DNA of 64,000 nt from contig NZ_JAHOPF010000002.1 in NCBI RefSeq assembly GCF_019038595.1, positions 186,001 through 250,000 of the forward strand, in the 5' to 3' direction. Positions 26,693-35,812 of this stretch are shown here, piece after piece. Made by a program: the position numbers and the translations under genes. Positions within the stretch are counted from its first letter, which is position 1. Each line of letters begins with the position of its first letter. Under the pieces are notes generated by a model, which had not been told where the DNA came from, did not search any database, and worked only from the letters and a program-made list of their open reading frames with translations. This DNA is from Kaistella soli. GTDB taxonomy: Bacteria > Bacteroidota > Bacteroidia > Flavobacteriales > Weeksellaceae.

Positions 26693-28810
26693 ATGAAATT
26701 ATGCATTGCTGAAAAGCCAAGTGTTGCCCGTGATATCGCCAAAGTTTTAGGCGCAGATATGCCTAAACAGGGCTATTTTGAAGGTAATGGCTATTGGGTA
26801 ACCTGGACATTCGGACATCTTTGCACCCTCAAAGAACCTCATGATTACAGCCCGCATTTCAAGTCCTGGGATTTAATCTTCCTCCCTATTATTCCCGATA
26901 ATTTCGGAATTAAACTCATACCGAATCCAGGTGTGGAGAAACAGTTTAAAACCATTGAAAAATTAGTCGCAGACTGTGAAGAAGTCATCAACTGCGGTGA
27001 TGCGGGGCAGGAAGGCGAGCTCATCCAGCGTTGGGTCCTCCAAAAGGCAAAATGCAGAAAACCAATGAAAAGACTCTGGATTTCGTCCCTTACCGAAGAT
27101 GCCATTAAAGAAGGTTTTGCCAAGCTGAAACCTGCGGAAGAATATCAGAATCTATATCTCGCAGGCAATGCGCGTGCAATCGGCGACTGGCTTCTGGGGA
27201 TTAATGCAACCCGGTTATTTACAAGAAAATTCGGAGGAAACAAGGGCGTGCTCTCTATTGGACGGGTACAGACGCCTACTTTGGCAATGCTCGTTCAGCG
27301 TCAGAAAGAAATGGATGCATTCGAAACCGAGGAATACTGGGAACTGAAAACCAAATACCGCGACGTTGTTTTCAATGCGGCAATCGACCGTTTAAAAACC
27401 CGGGAAAAAGCCGAAAAAGGTCTCGAATATCTGAAACAGAATCTTTTTGAAATTGTTTCATTTGAAATTAAAGAAGGAAAAGAGAAAAACCCAAGACTAT
27501 TTGATTTGACGGCTTTGCAGGTGGAAGCCAACAGAAAATTCGGTTTCTCTGCCGAAAACACGCTGAAATATATCCAAAGTTTATACGAGAAGAAACATAC
27601 CACCTACCCCCGTGTGGACACCACTTACCTTTCCGAAAGCCTTTATCCGAAGATTGCAGGTATTCTCCGTACTATGAATTTCTACCGGGAATACACAGCG
27701 CCATTGCTGGAAAATCCTATTCCGAAATCGAAAGCGGTTTTTGACGATGCTAAAGTTACCGATCACCACGCAATTATACCCACGGAAATACCGCCTTCTT
27801 CCAGTTTAAGCAAAGAAGAAAAGCTCATTTATGATTTGGTAGCAAGACGTTTTATTGCGGTTTTTTATCCTGAATGTAAAATCTCAAACACTTTGGTGGA
27901 AGGTCAGGTAGGCACCATTCCTTTTAAAGCTAACGGAAAACAGATCCTGGAACCGGGTTGGCGCGAAGTATATGCCAAGGACAAAAAGGACGATACTGAG
28001 AAAAAAGAGAAAGACGAAGAACAGCTGATCCCCGAATTTAAAGTTGGCGAAAAGGGCGAACATTCCCCTTTAATTCATCAGGGAAAAACCAGTCCGCCCA
28101 AACCTTATACTGAAGCAACACTTCTTCGTGCGATGGAAACTGCCGGAAAACAGGTCGATGATGAGGAACTTCGCGAACTCATGAAAAGCAACGGAATCGG
28201 AAGACCTTCTACCCGAGCTAATATTATTGAAACCCTTTTCAAAAGAAAATATATCGAGCGGAAAAAGAAAAATCTTATCGCTACCACAACCGGTGTGGAA
28301 CTGATCGACACCATTGATGATGAATTGCTTAAAAGTCCCGAACTGACCGGCGAATGGGAATTCAAGCTGAGAAAAATCGAAAAGGGCGAATACAGCGCTA
28401 CTCAGTTCAAAGACGAACTCATCCTGATGGTCACTGATTTAACCAGAAAAGTAATCAGCGAAAAAGCAAAAATCATCTCTTTTCAGGAAGAAGTTCTTCC
28501 GAAAGAAAAAAAAGAAAGAGCACCGCGGAAAACCACTGTCATCATCTGGGAAGATGAAAAGTGCCCGAAATGTAAAACTGAACAGTTGATGAAGGGAAAA
28601 ACTGCCGTCGGCTGTTCCAATTATAAGGGTTGCGGTTTTAAAGTTCCTTTCACTGTTTTTGGAAAGAAACTGACAGAAAAACAGATTCAGGATATTGTGG
28701 TAAAAGGAAAAAGCACAAAACTGAAAGGCTTTACAGAACATCCGGAAAGCATCTCAGAAGGCCTTTTGCGGCTTACGGATAACGGCAGCATCGCGTTACA
28801 GTCCGAATAA
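26693..28810 (+). CDS. topB: Type IA DNA topoisomerase III (chromosomal copy)
   Basis: This 705-residue enzyme has the Toprim acidic motif as CGDAGQEGELIQR (about residue 101), where the usual Arg is Gln, and the active-site Tyr in TTYPRVDT (about residue 303). The C-terminal part has a Cys4-type zinc ribbon (CPKCKTEQL ... CSNYKGCGF, about 623-650) and a Lys-rich KGKSTKLKGFTEH tail. It belongs to the widespread chromosomal TopB group of Flavobacteriia and differs clearly from the ICE copy. No operon partner is evident. Confidence 0.92.
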   Translation: MKLCIAEKPSVARDIAKVLGADMPKQGYFEGNGYWVTWTFGHLCTLKEPHDYSPHFKSWDLIFLPIIPDNFGIKLIPNPGVEKQFKTIEKLVADCEEVINCGDAGQEGELIQRWVLQKAKCRKPMKRLWISSLTEDAIKEGFAKLKPAEEYQNLYLAGNARAIGDWLLGINATRLFTRKFGGNKGVLSIGRVQTPTLAMLVQRQKEMDAFETEEYWELKTKYRDVVFNAAIDRLKTREKAEKGLEYLKQNLFEIVSFEIKEGKEKNPRLFDLTALQVEANRKFGFSAENTLKYIQSLYEKKHTTYPRVDTTYLSESLYPKIAGILRTMNFYREYTAPLLENPIPKSKAVFDDAKVTDHHAIIPTEIPPSSSLSKEEKLIYDLVARRFIAVFYPECKISNTLVEGQVGTIPFKANGKQILEPGWREVYAKDKKDDTEKKEKDEEQLIPEFKVGEKGEHSPLIHQGKTSPPKPYTEATLLRAMETAGKQVDDEELRELMKSNGIGRPSTRANIIETLFKRKYIERKKKNLIATTTGVELIDTIDDELLKSPELTGEWEFKLRKIEKGEYSATQFKDELILMVTDLTRKVISEKAKIISFQEEVLPKEKKERAPRKTTVIIWEDEKCPKCKTEQLMKGKTAVGCSNYKGCGFKVPFTVFGKKLTEKQIQDIVVKGKSTKLKGFTEHPESISEGLLRLTDNGSIALQSE

Positions 28811-28970
28811 ATTTAAATTTATTCCTAAAAAGAATAAGTCTCTCTTTTCACATTTCTCAAATAGCATCTTTAATCAGCTTACCGATGTGGATTGATTTCA
28901 CTTTATTAAATCATGTCTTAAATCCTTGTTAAAGTGATATATCTCACCAATTTCACAGTCTTTAAATCCG

Positions 28971-28978
28971 TAAATTTG
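28971..28978 (+). promoter_or_regulatory. -7 box before the SDR gene
   Basis: TAAATTTG fits TAnnTTTG and is 22 bp before the ATG at 29001. No clear -33 TTG is seen. Confidence 0.45.
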
Positions 28979-29000
28979 AGATGAAATAAAAATTAAAAGT

Positions 29001-29756
29001 ATGGGACAGTTACAAGACAAAGTCGCCGTTATTACAGGCGCGGGTTCAGGAATCGGTAAAGCAACCGCATTGCTTTTTGCGAAAGAAGGAGCAAAAGTTA
29101 CGGTAAGCGACATCAATGAAGCTCATGGAAATGAAGTGGTAGAATTAATTAAGAAAAATGGCGGTGAGGCTATTTTCGTGAAAGCAAATTCGGCAAGTCC
29201 GGAAGACAATGAAAAACTGGTCAAAGAAACTGTAGAAAAATTCGGCGCACTGCACATTTCGGTGAACAACGCGGGAATTGGAGGTGAAATCAATAAAGTA
29301 GAGGATCTCTCAGTAGAAGGCTGGGAAAAGGTAATTGCAGTAAATCTTTCCGGAGTATTTTTTGGAATGAAATATCAGATTCCGGCCATGCTGAAAGCAG
29401 GAAGCGGAAGCATTATAAATATCGCCTCTATTTTGGGACAGGCAGGCTTTCCTACCTCCTCCGGATATGTGGCCGCCAAACACGGTGTAGTGGGTTTAAC
29501 CAAAACCGCTGCGTGGGAACACGGCACTGAAAACATCCGCGTCAACGCCATCGGTCCCGGGTTTATTTATACAGGGATGGTCAATGAAGAAGCGATGGGT
29601 AAAGAAGCGATCAAACATCTGGAATCCAAACACGCATTCGGCCGACTGGGAACACCGGAGGAAATTGCTGCGATGTGTCTGTTTTTATCTTCTGATGCAG
29701 CATCTTTCGTTACCGGAAGTTATTACGCAGTAGATGGAGGTTATCTCGCAGTGTAG
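29001..29756 (+). CDS. Classical SDR-family oxidoreductase
   Basis: This 251-residue short-chain dehydrogenase/reductase has the Rossmann motif TGAGSGIG (residues 12-19), NNAG (about 90-93), and the catalytic Ser-Tyr-Lys as S142, Y155 (SGYVAAKHG) and K159, with the C-terminal DGGYLAV typical of glucose-1-dehydrogenase/FabG-like members. Asp38 after the second strand suggests NAD+ preference. The substrate cannot be told from sequence. It stands alone, and the OYE gene is convergent. Confidence 0.9.
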   Translation: MGQLQDKVAVITGAGSGIGKATALLFAKEGAKVTVSDINEAHGNEVVELIKKNGGEAIFVKANSASPEDNEKLVKETVEKFGALHISVNNAGIGGEINKVEDLSVEGWEKVIAVNLSGVFFGMKYQIPAMLKAGSGSIINIASILGQAGFPTSSGYVAAKHGVVGLTKTAAWEHGTENIRVNAIGPGFIYTGMVNEEAMGKEAIKHLESKHAFGRLGTPEEIAAMCLFLSSDAASFVTGSYYAVDGGYLAV

Positions 29757-29776
29757 TAATAAATTAATAACCAATA

Positions 29777-29807
29777 AAGCAGGTTCGGAAATATCCAAAC
29801 CTGCTTT
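29777..29807. terminator. Shared terminator between the SDR and OYE genes
   Basis: AAAGCAGGTT pairs with AACCTGCTTT; T-rich sequence follows on both strands, so it can end both convergent genes. Confidence 0.7.
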
Positions 29808-29831
29808 CTTATTTAATATTAAAGACTCATT

Positions 29832-30923
29832 TTAGTCTGCTGAAACGGGATAATCGGTATATCCTTTCTCTCCGGGGGTATAAAAAGTATCAGGATCAGG
29901 CGCAGTCAGCGCTTTTCCTGAAGCAAATTTCTGTACCAGATCCGGATTCGCGATAAAAGGCCTTGCGAATGCCACCAACTCTCCTTTTCCGGCTTTCAGG
30001 TCAGCTTCTGCGCGTTCGGCATCATATCCCCCGGAAAGAATAATGGTTCCGGCAAATTCATTTCTTACCGCATCTTTTACAGACTGCGGAACGGCCGGCG
30101 TTCCCATTGAGGAATGATCCACCATATGGATATACACAATACCCATAGATTTCAGTCCGGCAGCTAACTGGGCATACTGCTGTTCAGTGGTTTCATCGGC
30201 TGACATTTCACCAAATGCTCCAAAAGGAGAAAGCCTGATTCCTGTTTTGTCTTTACCGATGGCATCTGCGACGGCCGAGGTAACTTCCAGCACTAAACGG
30301 TTGCGGTTTTCAATGGAACCCCCGTATGCATCACTACGCTGATTGGATGCTGAATTCAGAAACTGTTCCAGCAAATAACCGTTGGCACCATGCAGTTCCA
30401 CACCGTCAAATCCTGCAGCAACCGCTGATTTTGCAGCGTGCACAAATTCAGCAACAATTGCAGGAATTTCTTCCGCTGCCACTTCTTTGGGAACAGGCAG
30501 GGCTTTCATCCCTTCCTTATCAGTGTACATCTGGGTACTGGTGGCAGCAATGGGAGAAGCACCAATCACTTCCGCCCCTTCTGGCATGTTCAGAGGATGG
30601 CTGATCCTGCCGGTATGCATCAGCTGAATAAATATTTTACCGCCGCCATGATGTACCGCATCCGTTATTTTTTTCCAGCCTTCAATCTGTTGGTCGCTAT
30701 ACATGCCCGGTATTCTGGCATATCCCAAGCCGTCCGGAGACGGAGCGGTACCTTCAGTAATAATCAACCCTGCACTTGCTCTGCTTCCGTAGTATTCCGC
30801 CATTATATCATTGGGAATATTACCTGTCGCCCTGCTTCGGGTCATTGGCGCCATCACAATACGGTTCTTTAAGGTGAGACTGCCCAGTTGGTATGGGCTT
30901 AAAAGTGTTTCAAATGAATTCAT
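29832..30923 (-). CDS. Old yellow enzyme family ene-reductase
   Basis: This 363-residue FMN enzyme is of the NemA/OYE type, which reduces activated C=C bonds of unsaturated carbonyls, nitrate esters or similar. Seen are the start YQLGSLTLKNRIVMAPMTRSRA, the catalytic His/Asn pair in ELHGANGYLLEQFL (about residues 178-191), and NRLVLEVTSAVADAIG. Length is normal. Together with the nearby SDR, nitroreductase and Ohr, it fits an electrophile-stress set, but it has its own promoter. Confidence 0.92.
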   Translation of the reverse strand: MNSFETLLSPYQLGSLTLKNRIVMAPMTRSRATGNIPNDIMAEYYGSRASAGLIITEGTAPSPDGLGYARIPGMYSDQQIEGWKKITDAVHHGGGKIFIQLMHTGRISHPLNMPEGAEVIGASPIAATSTQMYTDKEGMKALPVPKEVAAEEIPAIVAEFVHAAKSAVAAGFDGVELHGANGYLLEQFLNSASNQRSDAYGGSIENRNRLVLEVTSAVADAIGKDKTGIRLSPFGAFGEMSADETTEQQYAQLAAGLKSMGIVYIHMVDHSSMGTPAVPQSVKDAVRNEFAGTIILSGGYDAERAEADLKAGKGELVAFARPFIANPDLVQKFASGKALTAPDPDTFYTPGEKGYTDYPVSAD

Positions 30924-31120
30924 AATATGTGTTTTTATTAATGATTAGACCTTCGCAGTGCATGATAAAGATGATTAACTAAACAGGAAAATAACTTTAT
31001 ACTGTCTTGATTTACAATTCAATAAGTGATGATAAATGTAAATGCAATTTACGATTAAATTTTGAAGAGAGTAAGTGAAGACGCTTTTCTTCTGTGAGCT
31101 GATTTTCTATTTCAAAATGT

Positions 31121-31128
31121 TACCTTTG
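31121..31128 (+). promoter_or_regulatory. -7 box before slyD
   Basis: TACCTTTG fits TAnnTTTG; it lies 83 bp before the ATG, leaving a leader of about 75 nt with no obvious fold. Confidence 0.45.
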
Positions 31129-31211
31129 CAAAAGCCGGCTATCATCCCGATGAAGGCGACAATATTTAATTTTTAATAAAAGGATTTCAGATCCTTCATA
31201 ATTCAATTATA

Positions 31212-31712
31212 ATGACAATAGACAAAAACCACGTAGTAGCGCTTCATTACACGCTGAATTCCATTGAAGATAATGGAGAAAAAACCTTCATCGAGAAAAC
31301 AGATGCTGATAATCCTTTCACTTTTTTATACGGAGTGGGAATGATGTTGCCGAAATTTGAAGAACATCTTCAGGGTCTAACTGCAGGAGATACCAAAACT
31401 TTTACCATTACCCCGGAAGAAGGATATGGCGAAAAAGCTGAAGACGCGATTGCACATTTACCAGTTGGAATGTTCGAACAGAGCGGAATGCCACCTGTAG
31501 GTGCAATTTTACCGCTGCAGGATCCTGAAGGAAACCATGTAAACGCAGTAGTGGTGGAAGTAACTCCGGAAGCTGTTATTGTAGATTTAAACCACCCAAT
31601 GGCAGGAAAAACCCTGAACTTTGATATTGAAGTGGTAGCTTCCCGTCCGGCTACGGAAGAGGAACTGGCTCACGGTCATGCACATGGAATTGACGGTCAC
31701 GAAGGACATTAA
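31212..31712 (+). CDS. slyD: FKBP-type peptidyl-prolyl isomerase, SlyD-like
   Basis: This 166-residue cytoplasmic prolyl isomerase has the FKBP strand set with the inserted IF chaperone domain (about residues 75-130). Motifs are the FLYGVGMMLPKFEEHLQGL ligand loop and the PEEGYGEK turn. The tail HGHAHGIDGHEGH is His-rich, as in SlyD proteins that bind Ni2+ or other metals. It is a single-gene unit between a promoter and a strong terminator. Confidence 0.9.
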   Translation: MTIDKNHVVALHYTLNSIEDNGEKTFIEKTDADNPFTFLYGVGMMLPKFEEHLQGLTAGDTKTFTITPEEGYGEKAEDAIAHLPVGMFEQSGMPPVGAILPLQDPEGNHVNAVVVEVTPEAVIVDLNHPMAGKTLNFDIEVVASRPATEEELAHGHAHGIDGHEGH

Positions 31713-31732
31713 TTTCTATAGTACCATATATT

Positions 31733-31762
31733 AAAAAGCTACGATCGATCTCGTAGCTTTTT
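31733..31762. terminator. Terminator after slyD
   Basis: AAAAAGCTACGA pairs with TCGTAGCTTTTT over a 6-nt loop. Symmetric, so it can also serve the convergent nuclease gene. Confidence 0.85.
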
Positions 31763-31791
31763 GTATTTTGAAGACTCATGTACGATTAATC

Positions 31792-34524
31792 TTAAGCTCC
31801 CCAACTTACTTTTTCGGTTTCCACAAAATCTATTTCAGGGTTCAGAATATCGAGGATTACATTTTTAATGGCTTTCATCGGCATTTCTAAAAGCTGATTG
31901 GTGATTTCACTTTCTCCAAAAATGCTGAGGTTCTGAACACCTTTATTCACTTCGGCAAAACTCCAGATGCCGCATTCCACAAAGTTGTCCGGATATTTTT
32001 TCTCATTCAGGACTGAATACGCATACACACAAAGCTGCATCGCCTGCTTATAATCATCACGGAAAAATAATTTTTCGAGTTTTTCCTCATCCTCTGCTTT
32101 TTTCGGTTGTGAAACAGAAAGATTTTTCGTTTTTGCAGTTTTAAAATCAATAATTCTCAGGTTCCCGTTAAGCCTGTCAACACGGTCAATAAATCCGTAG
32201 AAAGAAACCTGATCAGTTTCATCCTCATCCAGATAAAAACTGATGTTCTCAAAATTTCCTTCAACACTCAAAATTTCCAGGGAATTTCCTTCCTGAACTA
32301 AATTTCTGTCATAATCCAGAACATCCCTCACTACCCTTTCAGCGATGGAACGGTGGATATAATTCATTCCCTTTTCGTAAAATTCAACCTGATGTTTTAA
32401 TTTTTCAATGGCCCGGTCAACCGCTTCAACTACCGCTTCATTTGAAAAAGTCAAATCATTAACAGTTAACTGTTTACCGATTAATTTTTCATACAGATCT
32501 TGAAGTGCGTAATGCACCAGATTTCCGTAACTTCTCTGGGAAAGTTCTTCCTCAATCTCGCTGGTTTCTTTGGTGTTGAGAATTTTAGTTAAATAAAAAT
32601 CCACCGGATTATAAATATATGAAGTGAGATGTGAAGCCGAAATACGTTTTTTCCATTCTTCCAGTTTTTCCAGAACTTTAGGCGTTTTTTCAATCTGAAT
32701 AGCTTCCTGACTGATCGGATCTGATGTGTTTTCTATGATGATATGCTCAATCAGATGATGACGGTCCTCAATTTCCATCTGGGTGACAAAACGGCTTTTT
32801 TCTCCGGTATTGACACCTGAATTCAACGCATTGAAAAGCAGGTGAACATGCTGCGAATCCTGGATCAAACGGTAGTAGTGGTAAGCGTAAATGCTGTCGT
32901 TTTCCAGAAAAGTATGGAGTCCGAAATGCTGCCTCACATCAAAAGGCAAGTATGTATTCTGCGAATTTCCGAGCGGTAATTTTCCTTCATTGGCAGAAAG
33001 GAGAATGATATTTTCAAAATTCAAAAGCCGCGTTTCTAAAAGTCCCATCACCTGTAAACCCTGAAGCGGTTCTCCCTGAAAATCAATCGTTTCAGAATTT
33101 ACAAGCTGATTGATCAGCACTTCCAGCGTTTCCATCTTTATTGCAAATGAGTAAGGCGAAATCTGATTTCTGATGATCTTAAAACTTTTTTCAAAATGGG
33201 AAATATTTTCGTACAGGATATCATCCAGCTCCCTGAATTTCAGATTATAGCAATAATCGATCAGCAAATCCAAAAATTCAGTTACAGAAGCAGGTTTGTT
33301 GAAAAGGTTAAAATAAGAAAGGCCGGAAAGAAACTCCGCAAACTGTTTTTTAGAAATATAAACAATATTTCTTTCCTCAATTTGGTTCTTAAAACCGGCA
33401 ATGATATTCTGATCCGGCTCATCATTCGGAAGTTCTTCCAGAATAGACAGGACATCATTATAGTAATAGGAAGAATCTTTTTTCTCCAGCTGTTTCTGAA
33501 GGTAAAACAGCTGCTTTACGGCATTGCTGAAACCAAGGTTTTTCAGCGGAAATCCCATCGTGATATTCAGGTATTCAACCGCACTCATCGCATCCAGACT
33601 GGCGGGAAGCAGATTTTCATCCAATAACACGACTGCTGTATGTGAAAGATTCTGATCATCCAGTTCTTTAAAAATTTCGGGCAAAACCTTCGTTTGGGTA
33701 ATATTTCCTGAAACTTCATAGACTTTAATCGTTTTCGGCTGTGCAAAATCGTTTTCAATCCACTGAAAACTCCGGCTGTCATTAAATTCCTTCCACGTTT
33801 TATGCTGTCTGAGAAATTTGCCTGCTTCCTGTCTGGTATCATTGATGTAATACTCGTCAGCCTGAAAGAAACATTGCGCTTTATCCCACTGCAGCAGACT
33901 TTTTACCAATTTTTCTTCCACCGGAGTGAAAGCATTGAAGCCACAGAAAACAAATTTCTGTTGAGTTTTCTGTGCAAAATCTTCAATTTTATCTTTCGCG
34001 GATTCATGAATCATTCCTGAAGTAGCCCAGTTTTTCTCATTAAGCTTCTGCTTTAAGATCGGTAAAAAAAGATTCATTTTCTGCCAGAAATTCAGAAACT
34101 TCTTCCTCGGAACTTCTTCTGATTCGCCGAGGTTTTCAGACCAGTTTTTAATTCTTTCCTCATCAAACATATATTCCAAAACCGTCTCATCCTTGCCGGA
34201 AAATTTCAGAATGTCATCCCAGTCTTTCAGAAGTGTCGGAAACCATTTGAGAAAATTGGAAAAGTCTTCGGAAGGCTGAATATCGCGGTAAATTTCGAAA
34301 GCAAAAAGCCACAGCGCAATTCCCTGGACAGGCTGTTTTCCTGAAATCTCCTGGATCAAATCTTCAACAGTAAAAAAATTGGGTAAAAAACCCGAATACT
34401 GATTTTCTTTAAGGATTTTTTTGATGAAAACAACAGGTCTTTTCCCGGGAAGAACAATATTAAACCCTGACAGATCAGAATTTTGAGACAGCACTTCGGT
34501 GATGATTTTATTAAGAAATTTCAT
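31792..34524 (-). CDS. AddB-like PD-(D/E)XK nuclease/helicase protein
   Basis: This 910-residue protein resembles the Bacteroidota partner of an AddA/RecB-type helicase in double-strand-break repair. The N-terminal two thirds look like an inactivated UvrD-type helicase (PGKRPVVFIKKIL near the start in place of Walker A). The C-terminal 200 residues are the PD-(D/E)XK nuclease: RSYGNLVHYALQDL, then GFIDRVDRLNGNLRIIDFKTAK, with the D-x(n)-DxK catalytic residues. No Fe-S Cys cluster is obvious. ATG 34524 is preferred to an upstream in-frame ATG, as it begins MKFLNKIITEVLS. Confidence 0.82.
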   Translation of the reverse strand: MKFLNKIITEVLSQNSDLSGFNIVLPGKRPVVFIKKILKENQYSGFLPNFFTVEDLIQEISGKQPVQGIALWLFAFEIYRDIQPSEDFSNFLKWFPTLLKDWDDILKFSGKDETVLEYMFDEERIKNWSENLGESEEVPRKKFLNFWQKMNLFLPILKQKLNEKNWATSGMIHESAKDKIEDFAQKTQQKFVFCGFNAFTPVEEKLVKSLLQWDKAQCFFQADEYYINDTRQEAGKFLRQHKTWKEFNDSRSFQWIENDFAQPKTIKVYEVSGNITQTKVLPEIFKELDDQNLSHTAVVLLDENLLPASLDAMSAVEYLNITMGFPLKNLGFSNAVKQLFYLQKQLEKKDSSYYYNDVLSILEELPNDEPDQNIIAGFKNQIEERNIVYISKKQFAEFLSGLSYFNLFNKPASVTEFLDLLIDYCYNLKFRELDDILYENISHFEKSFKIIRNQISPYSFAIKMETLEVLINQLVNSETIDFQGEPLQGLQVMGLLETRLLNFENIILLSANEGKLPLGNSQNTYLPFDVRQHFGLHTFLENDSIYAYHYYRLIQDSQHVHLLFNALNSGVNTGEKSRFVTQMEIEDRHHLIEHIIIENTSDPISQEAIQIEKTPKVLEKLEEWKKRISASHLTSYIYNPVDFYLTKILNTKETSEIEEELSQRSYGNLVHYALQDLYEKLIGKQLTVNDLTFSNEAVVEAVDRAIEKLKHQVEFYEKGMNYIHRSIAERVVRDVLDYDRNLVQEGNSLEILSVEGNFENISFYLDEDETDQVSFYGFIDRVDRLNGNLRIIDFKTAKTKNLSVSQPKKAEDEEKLEKLFFRDDYKQAMQLCVYAYSVLNEKKYPDNFVECGIWSFAEVNKGVQNLSIFGESEITNQLLEMPMKAIKNVILDILNPEIDFVETEKVSWGA

Positions 34525-34562
34525 AAGGATATAAAAATGGAAATTAAGAAAATTATAACAAA

Positions 34563-34597
34563 AAAGCATCAGGAAAATGAGTTATTCCTGATGCTTT
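34563..34597 (-). terminator. Terminator of the lipoprotein gene
   Basis: AAAGCATCAGGAA pairs with TTCCTGATGCTTT over a 9-nt loop; a T-run follows on the minus strand. It separates the lipoprotein gene from the nuclease gene. Confidence 0.85.
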
Positions 34598-34621
34598 CGC
34601 TGTTCTGTATATTTTAGTCAG

Positions 34622-35038
34622 TTATCTGACCACGATATTTCTTTCGATCCACACATTTTCACCTGCAGCATTTTTTCCGTTCCAGAATTTAAAGGTGAAA
34701 GTTCCGGTCTGCTGCGGCCTGAAATTAATCTGTGAAGCTTTGGCAACCGTATTTCCGCATGCGGCTGAAGTTTTGAATTTATATGAAGTAACACGTCGCT
34801 CTGTCTGATTGGTGTGAAAATAGTCGTAGCCATAAAAACCTTCACAGTTTGCGGTATAGTTTGAAAAAGTTTTGATGGTCTGTATCGTGAAGACATCCAT
34901 TGTATCCTGAGCAACTTTTACGCTGTCGATCTTTACGGCGTCGGTATTTAAAATTTCGTCGCCATCGAAACGGTCATTACATCCTGTAAATGTCAAAATT
35001 ACAAGAGCAAAAACACCAAGTTTATATAATTTTTTCAT
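34622..35038 (-). CDS. Putative lipoprotein of unknown function
   Basis: This 138-residue protein begins with a lipoprotein signal (MKKLYKLGVFALVILTFTGC, lipobox TFTGC) and so should be membrane-anchored outside the cytoplasm. The mature part is beta-rich, with three Cys that could form a disulfide and a C-terminal QTGTFTFKFWNGK stretch like an Ig-type fold. I do not recognise a family. It sits between rsmG and the AddB-like gene on the same strand. Confidence 0.7.
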   Translation of the reverse strand: MKKLYKLGVFALVILTFTGCNDRFDGDEILNTDAVKIDSVKVAQDTMDVFTIQTIKTFSNYTANCEGFYGYDYFHTNQTERRVTSYKFKTSAACGNTVAKASQINFRPQQTGTFTFKFWNGKNAAGENVWIERNIVVR

Positions 35039-35092
35039 AATTAATAATTTTTAATATTAAAACGTCACTGATTAACCCTTTATTATATCAAA

Positions 35093-35734
35093 TTATGAAT
35101 TGAAATTTCCTTTAGATAAATATACCACTTTTTTGGTTTCGAAAAAATCACTTTCGAAAAAATCTTTCAGGGAAAAAATTTCCGCTTTCAAACCGGCGAG
35201 TTCTTCAGCTAAATCTCCTCCTTTTAAATACAAAACGCCGTTATGTTTAGGATTGAACTGTTCTTTTTCAAATTTCCCCCTCAGCCACCTTAGAAATACA
35301 GGCATCTGAGTTACTGCCCGGCTTACCACGAAATGAAATTTAGCTTTCAGATCTTCGGCTCTTCCGTGAACTGCGGTCACATTCTTCAGTCCGATTCCTT
35401 CCGAAACTTCTTTAACCACGGTTATTTTTTTTCCGATGGAATCAATTAAAGTAAACTGAACTTCAGGAAATAAGATCGCAAGCGGAATCCCCGGGAAACC
35501 GCCTCCTGTACCAATATCTAAAATCTTAGTGTTCGGAGCGAACTGCATCACTTTTGCTATTCCCAGAGAATGCAGGATGTGTTTTTCGTAGAGCGATTCC
35601 ATATCCTTGCGGGAAATCACATTAATTTTTTCGTTCCATTCTTTATAGAGTTCATCAAGTTTTGCAAACTGATTTTTTTGGTCTTCGGAAAGGTTGGGGA
35701 AATATTTTTCAATGAGTTCAACTGCCATTTTCAT
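35093..35734 (-). CDS. rsmG: 16S rRNA (guanine527-N7)-methyltransferase
   Basis: This enzyme methylates G527 of 16S rRNA with SAM; loss gives low-level streptomycin resistance. About 213 residues are present, with the SAM motif DIGTGGGFPGIPLAI (about residues 69-83) and the following FTLIDSIGKKITVV, then VSRAVTQMP. The start could be 35734 (MKMAVELI) or 35728 (MAVELI); the farthest ATG (35746) is less likely. Divergent from the aminotransferase gene. Confidence 0.92.
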   Translation of the reverse strand: MKMAVELIEKYFPNLSEDQKNQFAKLDELYKEWNEKINVISRKDMESLYEKHILHSLGIAKVMQFAPNTKILDIGTGGGFPGIPLAILFPEVQFTLIDSIGKKITVVKEVSEGIGLKNVTAVHGRAEDLKAKFHFVVSRAVTQMPVFLRWLRGKFEKEQFNPKHNGVLYLKGGDLAEELAGLKAEIFSLKDFFESDFFETKKVVYLSKGNFNS

Positions 35735-35786
35735 TATAATTTCCACAAATTTAAAAAAACAAGTTTAGAACTCTGCATAAAAAATT

Positions 35787-35794
35787 TATCTTTG
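35787..35794 (+). promoter_or_regulatory. -7 box before the aminotransferase
   Basis: TATCTTTG fits TAnnTTTG and is 18 bp before the ATG at 35813, which supports that start over the long upstream open frame. Confidence 0.5.
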
Positions 35795-35812
35795 GGATTC
35801 TTAACAATATTT

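Noticed and set aside
35570..35812. N-terminal extension of the aminotransferase
   Set aside because: It is antisense to rsmG and Phe-rich; the family start and -7 box fix ATG 35813.
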